A stretch of DNA of 64,000 nucleotides from Ehretia macrophylla (taxonomy: Eukaryota; Streptophyta; Magnoliopsida; Boraginales; Ehretiaceae), in assembly GCA_037974665.1 (NCBI GenBank), contig CM075765.1, forward strand, positions 18,923,648 to 18,987,647. The letters run 5' to 3'. Below the pieces are notes generated by a model. That model was not told the origin of the DNA. It did no database searches and saw nothing but the letters and a program-made list of their open reading frames with translations. This document shows, in pieces, positions 37,624 to 50,002 of the stretch; the stretch's first letter is position 1, and each line of letters begins with the position of its first letter. The position numbers were made by a program, and so were the translations under genes.

Positions 37624-37633
37624 ATTATATAAA
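37624..37633 (-). promoter_or_regulatory. Probable TATA box of the OXS3-like gene
   Basis: TTTATATAAT on the minus strand lies about 180 bases upstream of the start codon. It is preceded by GC-richer sequence than the surrounding DNA. Confidence 0.4.
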
Positions 37634-37639
37634 CATTTA

Positions 37640-40368
37640 TTACAATTTAATATGTAACGTATGTATATCCATAAGGTTCGGTGTTATCCAGCTTCCAAGT
37701 TTTTTGTTGTCCCCCCTTACCGACCTTGACCCACCCCACCGCGTGTCCCTACCGACATATAAATGATAAAATTGTGAAAGCTGCAAAAGCCACATGCACC
37801 GTGGCAACTGGACAAGTAGGGACAGAGATAAGGGAGAGCAGCAGAACCTGATCTATATAATTTTTTTTTTTAAAATAAAGCCGTATTTAGTCAATGATTA
37901 TCTATTAAGTTTCGAGATTAATTTTTAAAATTATTATGTAATATAATGTTAGTTTAAAAGTTTCAATTAAATTAATATATATATATATATATATTTAAAA
38001 AAATGCTATTGCCCCCTTTAATCGTTTTTTCCTTTTCTTAATTCCTGATTCCTTATTCAAGTTCCTCCATTTTTCTTTTTTCTTTCTTTTTAATTAAATT
38101 TTGGTCATCTCAATATGAAATTTTGACTCTACGCCTATAGACAAAGATGATTAAAAATTTTCTCATAATATTATAATATTATGAGCAAGATTTAATAATC
38201 GTTCACATCTTTTTATTATAATTGTATCAATAATTCACGACTATTAATCTCGTCTATAATATTATAATGTTATTAGTAGATCCATTTTTAGCAATGATGA
38301 GCCCTTTTTTTTTAATCTTTTTCAATTTCCTCGCTTTTCATTTTAGGGAAGTGAAAGCTTTGAGATTAAAGTCATGTTATAGAGTTTCCGTCTTAAAGTT
38401 ACTTTACACATTGGGTTAATTAAATGGTTGTCTATATTTTAAAAAAAAATTATGTATCCTTTCTTTCGTTGTTTAATGAAATTTTGAGTTTTTTGGCAAA
38501 TATATATATATATATATATATATAAACAAGATAAGGAACAAAACAAAAAGGATAATACAATCAATGCAACATATATGTTACGGAAGTCTTAAATTTATCA
38601 TTAATTAAGAGTAGTTTATAACATAAATTTTACTTGCTTTCATTTAGCTTTCGGTAATAGTTGTATTATAATTGGGAATTGACACTTGAGTGTAGAAATA
38701 CTTCTTATTTTCAAAATCTTCTTCTTGATTATTGAAATCATCAAAATCTTAAAGTTTATTTTATAAATAAAAAAAACTCACTTACATTAACAATTTTATA
38801 ACAAAATGCATTAGATCATCTCTCAATACTAAATAATTTCTAAAGACAATATATACTTAACAAATTAAATCTCAATCCAAAATTGTCGAATAAGATGGTA
38901 ATATTCCACCATGTAATTGATCAGTAATCTTATTGAAAATTTGAGATTTAGGATATAGATTAATAACTAAAAAAAAAAGCCATTGATTAAAAGCTAAACT
39001 AGTAATCCAGTTTTACCTTTTTTCTAATTATTTCGAGTATTTCTTTTTTTTTTTTTTGTTCAACCAAAAGTACATAATATGGAAATTAATGCTTTTGACT
39101 AATTTCTCTTTATTTTTTACCAATAAAAAAAACTAATTTCTCTTTATTGGGTTTAATTGTGCCGCCCACTTTATATTGGAGCGCGTTAATTTCGGAAAGC
39201 CAAAGGTTAATGTGGATAAGGCTTCCACTTGTTAGCGGCGCTGACTCTTTTTACATTATTTTCCAACCCATTGTTTTATAATTCCTTTTGCGGCACACTT
39301 TCTTTGAGCATTTCATACACTTTTTTTTTTTTTTTTTTAACTGGGTATGTAAGCGTTGTAAATCAAATTCAACCAAATTAAATCAAGTTTTTTTTTTCTT
39401 TTTTTATGAGATGGAATCTGCAATATAAATTTGACGTCTCTTCTAGCACTGTATAAGATGTTTCACCATAATATTATGATATTTCAAATTCATATTAAAA
39501 GATGTGAGTTTTTGACTGCCTAACACAATCTTTTTTTTTTTTTTTCAAGTTTGGATTGACAACACTAACGATAAAACGAAAATGTTGTCCTCATTGTCAC
39601 TAAAGATCTTTTTGGACCTATTTCCTCATATCACAAATGTTGTCCTACCCTTGATTAAGTCAAAATATGCATGGGAACAAACTGTAACATTACAAACTTT
39701 ATAATCTTAATACAATCATATTTTTATATATTTCTTATCATCCACATCTAGCCACACTACCTAACTTATTTCTAAACATGCTAACTGTGCAGTAGTCTAG
39801 ATCACCTCAACAATTAGATTAGAAACCCTCCCACTGAACTGGTTTTGTAATCTACCTCAACCATTACTTTCTCGTCTAATATCTATATCAGATCCCATTA
39901 AAATAGACTAATACTACTGGACATTTTGTAATGTTTGTGTGACTATATATATACACTAGTAGATGACTTCCCTACTATTCGAGTAGGATGATATTGTTCT
40001 TTTTATTTTTTATATTTATACAACTACTTTTTGACCACAAATAAAAAAGATGTTTGAAGATTGACATGCCATTTTTCGTAAACAGAGAGCTCTTGATTTT
40101 ACTTATTGATACCCCTCTCGATAATTATTGACTCAATATTGATTTCATACTTGAATTGAAAGTATAACAACAATCAAGAATTGTTTTCCCCTAGTTGCAC
40201 TTCCAATATAAATCAATATCTCATGTAGGGACGAATTGTAACATAATGTTTTTTAATCCTAGTTGAGCATTTTGTTGCTGCCTGTTTTGACGACTGATCA
40301 CTTGCATATATGGTCAATAAAACTCTCAGTTTGAAACCAAAAGTGCAGTCCAATTCTCCAGTTTCTCC
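37640..40368. other. Intergenic DNA, no gene recognised
   Basis: The OXS3-like promoter lies at the left edge. (TA)n microsatellites occur at about 37977-37996 and 38499-38524. Many poly-T tracts are present. No coding or RNA gene can be supported. Confidence 0.5.
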
Positions 40369-41395
40369 ATGGCAAAAGTTCACCCCCAAGCGCACACTTC
40401 TTCAATCTCCTCTAAACAACAAACATTCACTATATGGATGAAGTCTTTAATTATGAATAGCTATGGTTGCACCGTGTTTGATTCAAATGGGGAACTTATA
40501 TATCGTGTGGAAAACTATAATCACAGATGTGGTAGCCAAGTTTATCTTATGAACACCAGAGACAAAGTTCTATTTGCGATAGTAAAGAAGGTAAGAAACC
40601 TTTCTTCTTTTTAATTCGAGAATGTAAGGTAAGACTGCGTTTGACAAAAGGTACTGGTCAACCCTTTTTAAGACATTGCTCGTAGTGGGAGCTTAATTTC
40701 GATTGTCTTTCTTGTCGTATGCAGAAATTTACACTAATGAGACAATAGGAGGGTTTTAGCTCGACTTGTAGAGATGTTAAGCCTCAGTTTCAAATAAGAC
40801 AAACGTTCAAATTATCTAGAGGATATTCTATATACAAAATTGTCCTGGGATTGGATACAGACCAACCATTTCAATATAGGATGTAAAGCTAAAGTGAGAA
40901 GTCATCTTGCAAGATTGTCGACAACGTAAGACTTTGTAGCCAAGGTAAATTATGTCTTCTAGTATTAAATTTCTTAGAGAAACTGCAAAGAACTCACCAT
41001 TGCCCATTTCTATTTTATAGAAATTGCATGTTAGGTCATCATGTAATGCAATAATAGTCTAATAAATTCCTACGTTTATAAATACATGGCTAACTACCCA
41101 AAGATGTATTTGTTCACATTTTAACGTGCAATTTCAATAAAAGGTGCGTCTTTTTGCACTTTATACAATTAGACTGTTCATTCTTCTGGATTCTACGTAA
41201 GGTAATAGCAACAAACATAATGATTCATGTATTCTGCATCACCACTAAAGATAAAAAGGAAGATATCAGCAAGTGGGATTGATTTAGGAGAAGATGTGTT
41301 GACAATGGTTGTGGAGCCCCCATATCTATCACTCCCTTATCATGGGGGTTGATCGTTGTTCACCGTCTTATTAACCGTCATGTAGCGTTCGATCC
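40369..41395 (+). pseudogene. LURP-one-related (tubby-C-like) gene, broken
   Basis: Exon 1 (40369-40590, 74 codons, donor GTAAG at 40591) is intact and typical of plant LURP1-related proteins: FTIWMKSLIM, GCTVFDSNGELIYRVENY, and VYLMNTRDKVLFAI. The family's C-terminal segment is found at 41239-41395 (KIKRKISASG, LGEDVLTMVVEP). Right after it the frame is disturbed in a C5 run (near 41310) and a G5 run (near 41345): the expected family tail can only be followed by changing frame at both runs. The middle of the protein (roughly residues 75-150) was not found between the two parts. The family has a tubby-like barrel, and LURP1 itself acts in defence against oomycetes. This copy cannot make a full protein. 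Confidence 0.8.
40591..41238 (+). other. Intron and decayed middle of the LURP-related copy
   Basis: Acceptor-like TATGCAG at about 40727 is followed by sequence with early stops in all frames. No match to the central LURP1-related strands was recognised, so the second exon is lost or too diverged to see. Confidence 0.4.
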
Positions 41396-41982
41396 CAAGA
41401 TCAGCAACAGATGTCTTATTGACTCCAAAATAATGAATTTGGGATTGCAGTTCTAACTCTAGTATTGCTTGGGAAGAATGTAGAAAACACTAAATTAAAA
41501 GATCCAAGGGTCATAATTAACACAACATAATATACTCAATAAGTTCACGTATCTTTTTAAGAAAATTATGCATTCTTGACATGTGTACCTATAAGATATT
41601 GTCACCTACTCACATATTACTCTACTAGGCAATATCATGAATCTTTATATGATCCCACCTCCAATTACTGTTATCAAACATTTACATACAAAACACTCAT
41701 AACGGTAATTGGGGATGAGATGAGCCTGTTGCAATTGTAAAATTAAACGGATAATTAGCAACTTGATATGAACACAATGAAAACATCCTTTTTCTTACTC
41801 ATCTCTTTCTCTTTCCTTTTTCTCCGTGCCCAAAATGTAGGGGATGGAGAGAGATACAGTCGAAGATTGAAAAAAGCAACCCTTCTCACTTGCTACTTGA
41901 GTAACTTAACTAGATAGATGGATCCCGATGCATACAAGCTCATACAAAAAAAGTAAAAATATGAGTATTAATAAAAATGAAA

Positions 41983-43161
41983 TCAAGTGTTACTAACAAG
42001 AAGCCTAGCACCAACCCTGTCAAGCTGGTTCACCATAGCCAAGGCCTTGAGATTACCCTCCTTGATGAATGCCTCCACCATTTTCTCCCCAATCTCCTTC
42101 CCTTTATCCTCATCATCAGTCACAGCAACAGCTTTCGGCCCGGCCCCGCTAATGGTGCAACCAAATGCTCCTGCCTTTAGAGCTGCAGCTTTGACGGCCT
42201 CCATTCCGGGGATCAAAGGTGCTCTTCTGGGCTCAACAATCTTATCAGAGGATAATGCCTTCCCTAGTCCTCTCAGGTCCCCTTGCAATATCGAAGCCAC
42301 TAATGCCCCAGCCTGACTACTATTCCACACGTGGTCGGACATGGTTATCTCCAGTGGCAATGCAGCCCTCATTTTCTTGGTCGGAGCCTCAAATTCAGGA
42401 CTCAACAGCACAAAGAACAAGTCTTTTTCTTGGGGGAATTTGAGTGGGATCAATTCCAGAGGATCGTAACTTCTTATCAACACAAACCCACCCATGATCG
42501 CCGGGCCCACATTATCGGCGTGACAGCCTGAAACCTTGGATTCCGACTCAAGGCCGGCCAGGACGAGGTCTGAGACGTCCAAAGGACGACCGAAAATCTC
42601 GTTAACAGCAACGGCAGCGGCAACAGCACTGGAAGCGCTAGAACCAAGGCCGCTACCCAAAGGCAAACCTTTCTCGAGAGAAAGAGAGAGGCCAACCAAT
42701 CGGACGTTGAGCATCTTCACGACAGCAATGGCAGCGATGCCAGCGCAGTTCCAAAGAGGGTTTTTGCTGAGCTTCTTGTTACTAGAAGAGCCGGTGATAT
42801 CGGAAATGGAAATCTCGCCGGGATGAACGTTAGGGTCGACACGTAGAGTGACGAAGTCGCCAAGACCGACAACGGCACAACCAAGGAAGTCGAAGCCGGG
42901 ACCGAGATTGGCTACGGTGGCAGGAGCGAAGGACTTGACGGAAGAGAAGACAGGTTAGGGATCCTCCACATCCTTGATGGTTTTAGGGGATGACAGGTAA
43001 AGGGAGAGATTACATCTCAACGACTAGGAGGAGTTGGAGTAGGATGAACAAGAAAACAAGTTAGGGTTTTCGGGAAGAAGAAGATGATTATGATTGATTT
43101 TTGAAGCATTTGATGTGGAGATGAGCTTCAATGGAGTTTGACACCATGTGCCGGCAGCCAT
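41983..43161 (-). pseudogene. HSK: Homoserine kinase (plastid type) with two premature stops
   Basis: The intronless frame from ATG 43161 to TGA/TAA 41983 has 392 codons, the usual plant size, with an N-terminal transit-like region. It then has SFAPATVANLGPGFDFLGCA, PLGSGLGSSASSA (the GHMP kinase ATP loop), SGCHADN and ISGAGPKAVAV. The enzyme phosphorylates homoserine in the threonine/isoleucine pathway. Codon 46 is TAG (43026-43024) and codon 69 is TAA (42957-42955); the frame is otherwise unbroken. The next in-frame ATG (42720) would lose the substrate-binding N-terminus. Several positions usually conserved differ: the Thr after SGAGP is Lys, and the Tyr of SGYHADN is Cys. This looks like a recently silenced extra copy. 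An allele-specific or sequencing change is possible for one stop, less so for both. Confidence 0.85.
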
Positions 43162-45249
43162 TACAACCTTTTTCTCTTTCTGGACTGTAACAAGACTTGC
43201 GTTGAGCGGCCAATTATTATTTTGGTTCAAGAAAAGCGTCTCACGTTCCTTCTTCCACACCTAACCCAACCTATTACAATTAAAAAAACATAAAACAATA
43301 ATATTATTATTTCTAATCAAACTAATTTGATTATTTTTAAATTACCATGTTCTGTCATGTGATAATACACAAAATTTGTTCTCTTCTTTTTGGTCAAAAA
43401 AATTGTTCTTTTCAATAGTCACATTTTTTAGAACACTTCTAGAAAACTTTTAATTACTGTTTTAGTTTATCTTACAAAAAATGATTTCTGGAATTACAAA
43501 TTTTTAAAGTAATTTTTTTTTTTTTTTTTTAACACAATATGAAAGTAGAAACAATTGGACAACAAAGAATAAGTGAAAGAGAAATCGGTAGTAGCTCTAT
43601 ACAGCAAACAAATGGCACTAGAATTAATATGCTACCACACACATATATATATGTTTATGACAATCAAAGAAAAGCTGAAAACTTTTTTATGAAATATAGC
43701 ATAGATGCATATAAATAGCCATACACACACATACATTACTGATTTTTTTTTTAATATAGTAGAGATGAGCACGTGCACAGTCACACACACACATATATCA
43801 ATGTACATGTTTTTATCAATTAGACGAAAGCTCAAAACTTCAAATCTCAACTATAATAGACATGCAAATAGATAAATAGATACTTATATGCAGTAAACAT
43901 GTATATATACGTAGATGATTATGTCTGTGTATATTTGTAGGGGCCATGGCCTACCTAAGTTCTTCAAAATCTTGGCAATTCTTGTTTGGCTCCCTACTCG
44001 CAAGTATCTGTCTTTGTCCCACTTCGAAATAATGGAATCAAGATCTGAGTGACATATCATACCAAGTGAGTGATACAAAGAAATTAGGACCATCAAAGAA
44101 ACTCAATTTACACAGTAGAAAAAAAAAATGAAGAAATAGAGTATCTGCAAAAATATATCCAAAAGCAAAAGGCAAAGAAAAGCATTTTTTATGGCAAAAG
44201 CAGACATAACACTCTTCTTTATCACCTTCCAAGGTCCAAAAGGGATATAAAGTGCTCATTTTACAAGATAATGAATCTGAAAAAGACATTGTGAAGTGAT
44301 ACTTTTATTTGTGAAGTATATTATATAGGTAGGGGCCTTTTCAACATACAATTTCATAAAGTGATTTTCTAATACTAATAACTTGTGACAGACAACTCAC
44401 CTTAATAGACAAAAAAAATAAAACTTACCTTAATTCTTTCTTTAGAGTCTTTTTCTTTCGACAGTACAAATAAATAAACACGAATTACTAGTATCAAATA
44501 ACTCCAAAGTACTATTTCCATACATAAATATAAAATGCTCACATACACATACATATATATGTAAGTTAGGTTCATCACCCATATAACGGTTTTATGTTGC
44601 ATGAAAATAATGCTATTGAAGTCACAAACTGGGTACAATAACAATTTCTTAATTTTTTCTTTTTTGTTTAAATTGCATAATCACAAGCTTAAATTACACA
44701 CGCGGAGAGAAAGGATAAAAAATGGAAACACACAAACTAAAAGCAGCAACAAATTAAATAAAAACTTAAAAAAATTATAAAGCCCTAACATTTAAACTTA
44801 ATAAACCAATTTCAATTAAAATCAAACTTCTCCTTAACACAGTTAAATTAAACCTAAAAAATAGAAGGACCCAGATCAAATAATGCCCTAATCTTTACAT
44901 TCAACATATTAGGGTTTATACCTAATCCCAATTGAATAAAAACGATAATACCTAATTCCAAATCAATTGATTAGGGTTACCTAATCCCAATCGAATCAAA
45001 GAAATAATAATAATACCTAATCCCAAATCAATTTTACATATACACAACCCACAAATCATTCACACACACGCACACACGCACCACCACCACCCACACAGCA
45101 CACGCATACAACATATATATACACACACGCACACCACCACCATGCACACAAACAGAGCGCGCACACAAAGACACACACTTCACACATGAACAGTGAACCC
45201 ACACATATATATACACACAAAAAGCTTACTTTGCAAAGTAAATATATAT
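43162..45249. other. Intergenic DNA, no gene recognised
   Basis: Contains poly-A/T, ATATGT/ACACAC runs and a CA/CAC-rich stretch (45056-45185). Open frames on the minus strand near 45034-45216 derive from that stretch. One exon-like segment is listed separately. Confidence 0.5.
43935..44048 (-). other. Exon-like segment, unrecognised
   Basis: The minus strand is open across CACTCAG (acceptor-like, about 44055-44049) and reads SDLDSIISKWDKDRYLRVGS followed by RIAKILKNLGRPWPL. A donor-like TTAG|GTAGG lies at about 43960. Composition is less AT-rich than the flanks. No family is recognised, and no partner exon was found on either side. Confidence 0.25.
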
Positions 45250-45660
45250 GGTTGAGAAAAAAAATGGAAGAAATACTTACTGAGCTGATGAAGCTTATAG
45301 ATAAAACGAAGAATCGAAAGAGATTTGGGTTTGTGCATGAGAGAGAGAAGGAAATGTATGATCAAAAGCTTTTTTGTCAGATTCCACTAAGGGTAATATA
45401 ATCATACAATGTGGTATAGAAAAATCAGCACATGGTACAATTAGTTTATTGCTATATATACGCATGGTTTGACAACTTTGCCCTACACATTTGCAAAATT
45501 CTACTAAGCTAACGTCAGATTCCACTAATGACCATTATGGTCATAAAATAAAAAGTATTAAATACCAAGCACATTATAGCATTAGGCGAGCGACAAATAG
45601 ACCTGTGCTGACGATTTTGACCCTACATTCGCTTTATATAACTAGTTGAGATTTGCACGG
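45250..45660 (-). repeat. Copy B of a repeat also present at 63590-63865
   Basis: Read on the minus strand from 45660: an ATATAAAG motif, GTA.GG..AAA..TC, TTGTACCATGTG, CATTGTATGA..AT, and a CT-rich stretch, in the same order as at 63865-63590. Overall similarity is low and patchy. The outer edge reads CCCGTGCAAATCTCAACTAG. It could be a Helitron-like terminus; unproven. Confidence 0.35.
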
Positions 45661-46004
45661 GTTAAACCCAATAAAATTATTATATATTGTTAATTGCAAA
45701 GTTTTTAATTGCAGTTATATTTTTATACAAATTGGAAAAAATATTTTAAATTCTTAATATAATTAAAAGAATTGGAATAAATGGTAAAAATAATTTTAAA
45801 TCCATAAGACGATTAAGACAAAAAAGTAAATCCATAACATGATATTGTGAATTTTAAAATATAAAATAAGTAAAATTTAATCCATTTTTACAAAGTAGAG
45901 ATTTACAAAAGAGAAGTTAAGTAGGTAAAAAGTTAATCCAAAGTAGTGTGCCAATCAAAATTGCAATCTATTTTTTCCAAAAATTGGCCATTCACGATTC
46001 ATTA

Positions 46005-46156
46005 TGTTATGAAATATAATAATAACGTAAACAAAATAACTGAGATAATATTATAAACATATCAAATATTAAAATCTGCTTGCTTTCTCGTTTCTCATTC
46101 TCTTCATCCTCTCTGCATACAATATATTTATACAACAAAAGTTGCTTTCATTACCT
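46005..46156 (-). repeat. 3' LTR of the older element, distal part
   Basis: The first 152 bases on the plus strand (TGTTATGAAATATAATAATA ...) match 61144-61295 with seven differences seen. The LTR continues after the insertion at 55982-56221. Confidence 0.92.
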
Positions 46157-48110
46157 TGTTAGCGATATGCCCTAATGCTATGTGGTTAGATGACTTATTT
46201 TTTGGCATTTTATGTAAACTTGTATATTTATCAATGGCAGTTTATGGATATTCATATTCTCCGATTTTATATTATATGAATGTGTCCCCTGATATTCTTG
46301 TAAAAGAAATATATTCCAAAATGCGTTGGAATATCTTGGCATGTTTCTTGCGTATATAGAATATCTAAAACTATTCGTAGTCCTTAGATTATTTGATCGG
46401 GACTAGAATAATCTATTATGGACTATCACGTGAATTGTTAACTTTGATTGATATTAGATATTAATGGTAAAGGATGGTGAGCCATGAGCCATAACAACAT
46501 ATGATGCAATTAACAATCACGTGAATGATTATTAGTAGAATAGATCATTGAATGTGACATGAGTAACAAACTACATGACTTCGGATTAATAGTTTGTTAT
46601 TCGTTGTGAATGTACATGTAATCCTTAGACTTGAGAAATTACGGCTGTAACATATATTGGAATTTAATATTAGCACTTGGACAACACTTGTCTTTGACTT
46701 GTCAAGATAAGTTACGACCTCTTGCATATTATCTTTCTAGTATAGTGGTTGACAGGTAATTTTCGAGAAAGGATCTATTAAACTCCGGTGTGAGGTGATA
46801 TCCTATGCAATCTAATTTCGGTTGTACAATAAGGAAGTCCTTGGCCAAGGCATGGATGATGGAAAAGTGTTTCCATGAATGTCATCTCTCATTCTACCCT
46901 ATTAGATGTTTGCATTGTTATCGAGTTTATAGACTTAATCTTTTCATGGTCTTTGCTCGATCGGGACGTATTAATAGAAGGATTAAACTGTACGATTATT
47001 CGCGACTATAAATAGATTCACCTGTTTGACTTCATTTCTATATAAATTGTCTTGATACGTTGCTAGACGTCACTCTAGAACGTGAGGGTATTTTGGGAAT
47101 GGCGGAGATATTCCCAAAAATATATTAAAGTCGTTTAATGTTCCCTCATTGCTATATGGCGGTGAATCTAGAGAGTCACACACAATAAAGCGTAATTGAA
47201 TGAGTTTCGGATAAGCTTGAATTTGGTTTTGGAACGTTAAAGTGTTAACGTTGGTAATGCTCGGCCATTAAGTAGTAATGAGTCGAATGTGTAATTATTT
47301 ATAAGTGTTGGGACAAAAGTGCAAATACGGAAAGTTAGTTTCCTTAATTTAAACTAATAATGATTAGATTAAATTAAATATACAAATACAAGATTAATAA
47401 AGTATATATACATGTATATGATATGTATATATACATATTAGTCTTAAAAAATGAAGATGCCAAATAGATGGCTAAGATTGTTCCAAATTATCAAGTTGAC
47501 CATTATTTTTGAAATCAATGGTTAAGATAAAAGAAGACAAAGCACATGTTTTGATGCATTGAGAAGTGCAATTGTTATCTTCTAAATACACTACATACAA
47601 TGCATAAAACAAGGAACACATTACACAAGGCATGCATAGAAAAACACAATGCATTGAGAAGAACAATTTTGTCTTCTCTTTTTATTATGCAATTTTCATC
47701 CATTGCATGTGTAGCCCAAGAAGAGGTTTCAATTTTTCAGAAAAAACTCTTATTCTAGCTTAAAAACATCCCAAAGAAGACTAGCATAAAACCTTTGGTG
47801 ATTAAGGAACTCATTCAAGCTTGTGTGGACAACCTAGAGCTCTTGCATTTGTGGGAGGACTTGTCAAAGCTTGTTCATCATCATCATTATCATCTTTGCA
47901 AGATCTACAAGAGGTATATCTAAATCTACCTCTTTACTATATAGATATATGCTTGAATATATGCTTACCATATGTTAACCACATGAAATCAAGAGTAGAG
48001 TTTTTGGATGAATATAGACTTTGTTATAGAAAATTTTGAAATTCTAGCCATGGATTCCTCTTGGTTTTAATCTATATGATTCCATAACTCTAAAAAGAAA
48101 GATTCTTTCA
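46157..48110 (+). repeat. 5' LTR of the nested copia element
   Basis: 1,954 bases, beginning TGTTAGCGATATGCCC and ending GATTCTTTCA. It differs from the 3' LTR at about 48 positions by hand count (about 2.5%), including one single-base gap. An LTR near 2 kb is long for Ty1/copia, where a few hundred bases is common. The small open frames inside (for example 46156-46359 and 47821-48039) recur in the other LTR and have no recognisable product. Confidence 0.95.
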
Positions 48111-48112
48111 AG

Positions 48113-48123
48113 TGGTATCAGAG
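48113..48123 (+). promoter_or_regulatory. Primer-binding site of the nested copia element
   Basis: TGGTATCAGAG is complementary to the 3' end of plant initiator methionine tRNA, the usual primer of copia elements. It lies two bases after the LTR end. Confidence 0.92.
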
Positions 48124-50002
48124 GTAGGCTTGATGATTCATGTGATTACATATGTGTTTGCTCAAAGTTTCTAGAGTCTTGAGCACAAAAGGAACAAGAA
48201 AAATGTTTTCAGCAACTTTGCAAGTTTTCTGCGCACTGATTTTGCGTGGCTGTTTTGACACATCAAATGTTGTTGTTTGGGGCTAATTTTTGGTTATGTT
48301 ATGCTATAGAGATAGTAGAACATTTCATCCTCTAATATGCATCTCCTAATTTCGTGGCTAAGGGTCTCATTTAGAACCATTTCAGTAGGTTCACTGATTC
48401 TCGCGCAAATTTGGACAGTTTGCGCAGTTATGTTGTAAGAGGCATAACTCAGTGAATTTAACTCCGAATTGAGTTCCGTTTGATTCGAAAACTATCTACA
48501 CTCAATGAAATTTCTCTCTACAAAATTTTAGAATTTTTGGAGAACTGTAGATAAGTTAAACGAGTCAAAACAGTTGGTACATGTGCAGCAGATTTATGAT
48601 GGGTCATAAATTAAAAGTCATGGCTAATTGATTGGATTTTGTTTAAGCCCAATGTGCCTAAAATCAGTGGGCTTAAGTCTAATAAGATTAGATCATATTA
48701 ATATAAGCCTAAGGACTCAAATTGGGCCATGAAATTAACAAATGATTTGCATTGGGCCTTGTTCAACATGGATGTACTAAAAGTTGGTTTTTATTGAGTG
48801 TTTTTGTGTGTTGTTTAACATGAGATGTTACAAGATCAAGATATGAAACTTGTTGCAAAGTGTTCATTTAGTTTTCTTGAATGTATGTATTTGATGCATA
48901 TTCAATACTTTATGAATTTGTGATGAATGGTGACTGATGGGTGCATCAGGGACTTAGCTTAGTGGATGATGAATGGTTGTAACTATCAGGTGGTTTTGTA
49001 ATAATTATTCATTCATTCATTGGCTTGTAAATGAGGCATAAGTCTCACTTTATTATTTTTGCAAGAGAGAGCTTGTTGTAGTGAGACATATTGATGTAAT
49101 CTACTAAGTAGTTTTGCAAAGGAGTTGAAGACTTCAAAGGAGTTGAAGACTTTCAAGGAGTTGAAGACTTTCAAGGAGTTGGAGGCTTTTCAAATGAAAG
49201 TGAAACCAATAAGTCAAGGCCATTGAAGACATTCATGATGTGCTTATTTGGTTTCTCTAGGCTTGGTTTTATTACACTAAGTCCATGATCCACCTTACTT
49301 TATTTTGATGCATATATGCTTGTTTAATTGCTTATATGTGATATTGGTTTTTAAATAGACTTGTATGCATAACTGAGATCTTTAAAATCAAAAGCTCCCT
49401 ATGTGCAAACTAAGATTAGATTGTAAAACGGTAAAAGGAGTTTTATCGTAGCCCTCCACCATCCTAGGACTATAATGGCTTAAAATGAATATAGCTTGTC
49501 TAACCCAAAGGTAGAAAGATATAGTTCATGATAAGTCATTTGTATGCCTAGTTCACATAGAGATGTTGTAATGCTCCAAAATCACATGTGCCAAGAATAC
49601 ACTAAAGTTGAGGTCATAGGATTCAACTTGTCGCATTCACTTAGATGGTGGGCTTAATCTAACTAGATCACTAGATCAATAATGCACCAAAGCTGAGATT
49701 AATGTGATTTAGGGGCTAAAAATTGACCAAGTCCTATATGATGATATAGATAGCAATAGTTGTTTACTCTTAAAGTAATATTTCAATAATGCACGAAAGT
49801 TGAGAGATATTAGCCTTAAGAGAATTTGGTCATCCTACTAAGGATTCTTTATTAGATTCACGTTTCTCATTTAGGGAGTGTGAGATCCGATAAGATTAGT
49901 GGGAAGTACTATTTAATTGAAGTCCAAATTAAATAGTCTTACTTGTTTACATTACTTGCAATCTTACTTTTTGCATTATTTTACTTTTCTGCAGTTTATA
50001 TC
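48124..50002 (+). other. Leader between primer-binding site and gag
   Basis: About 1.9 kb of untranslated sequence without long frames. It holds an 18-base tandem repeat (49121-49194). Together with the long LTRs it makes non-coding sequence more than half of the element. Confidence 0.7.
49121..49194 (+). repeat. 18-bp tandem repeat, four units
   Basis: GGAGTTGAAGACTTTCAA repeats four times with minor changes, in the leader of the nested copia element. Confidence 0.9.

Noticed and set aside
41987..42826. Plus-strand and other-frame ORFs over the homoserine kinase
   Set aside because: Shadows of the real coding frame caused by its higher GC content.
43980..44010. Resemblance to a miR160 target (AGGGAGCCA core)
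   Set aside because: Too many mismatches at both ends of the 21-base site, including the miRNA 5' region.
45034..45216. Minus-strand valine/cysteine-rich frame
   Set aside because: Translation of a CA/CAC-rich low-complexity tract.
46156..48039. Small frames in the copia LTR as host genes
   Set aside because: Each occurs again in the partner LTR with the same boundaries and has no recognisable domain.
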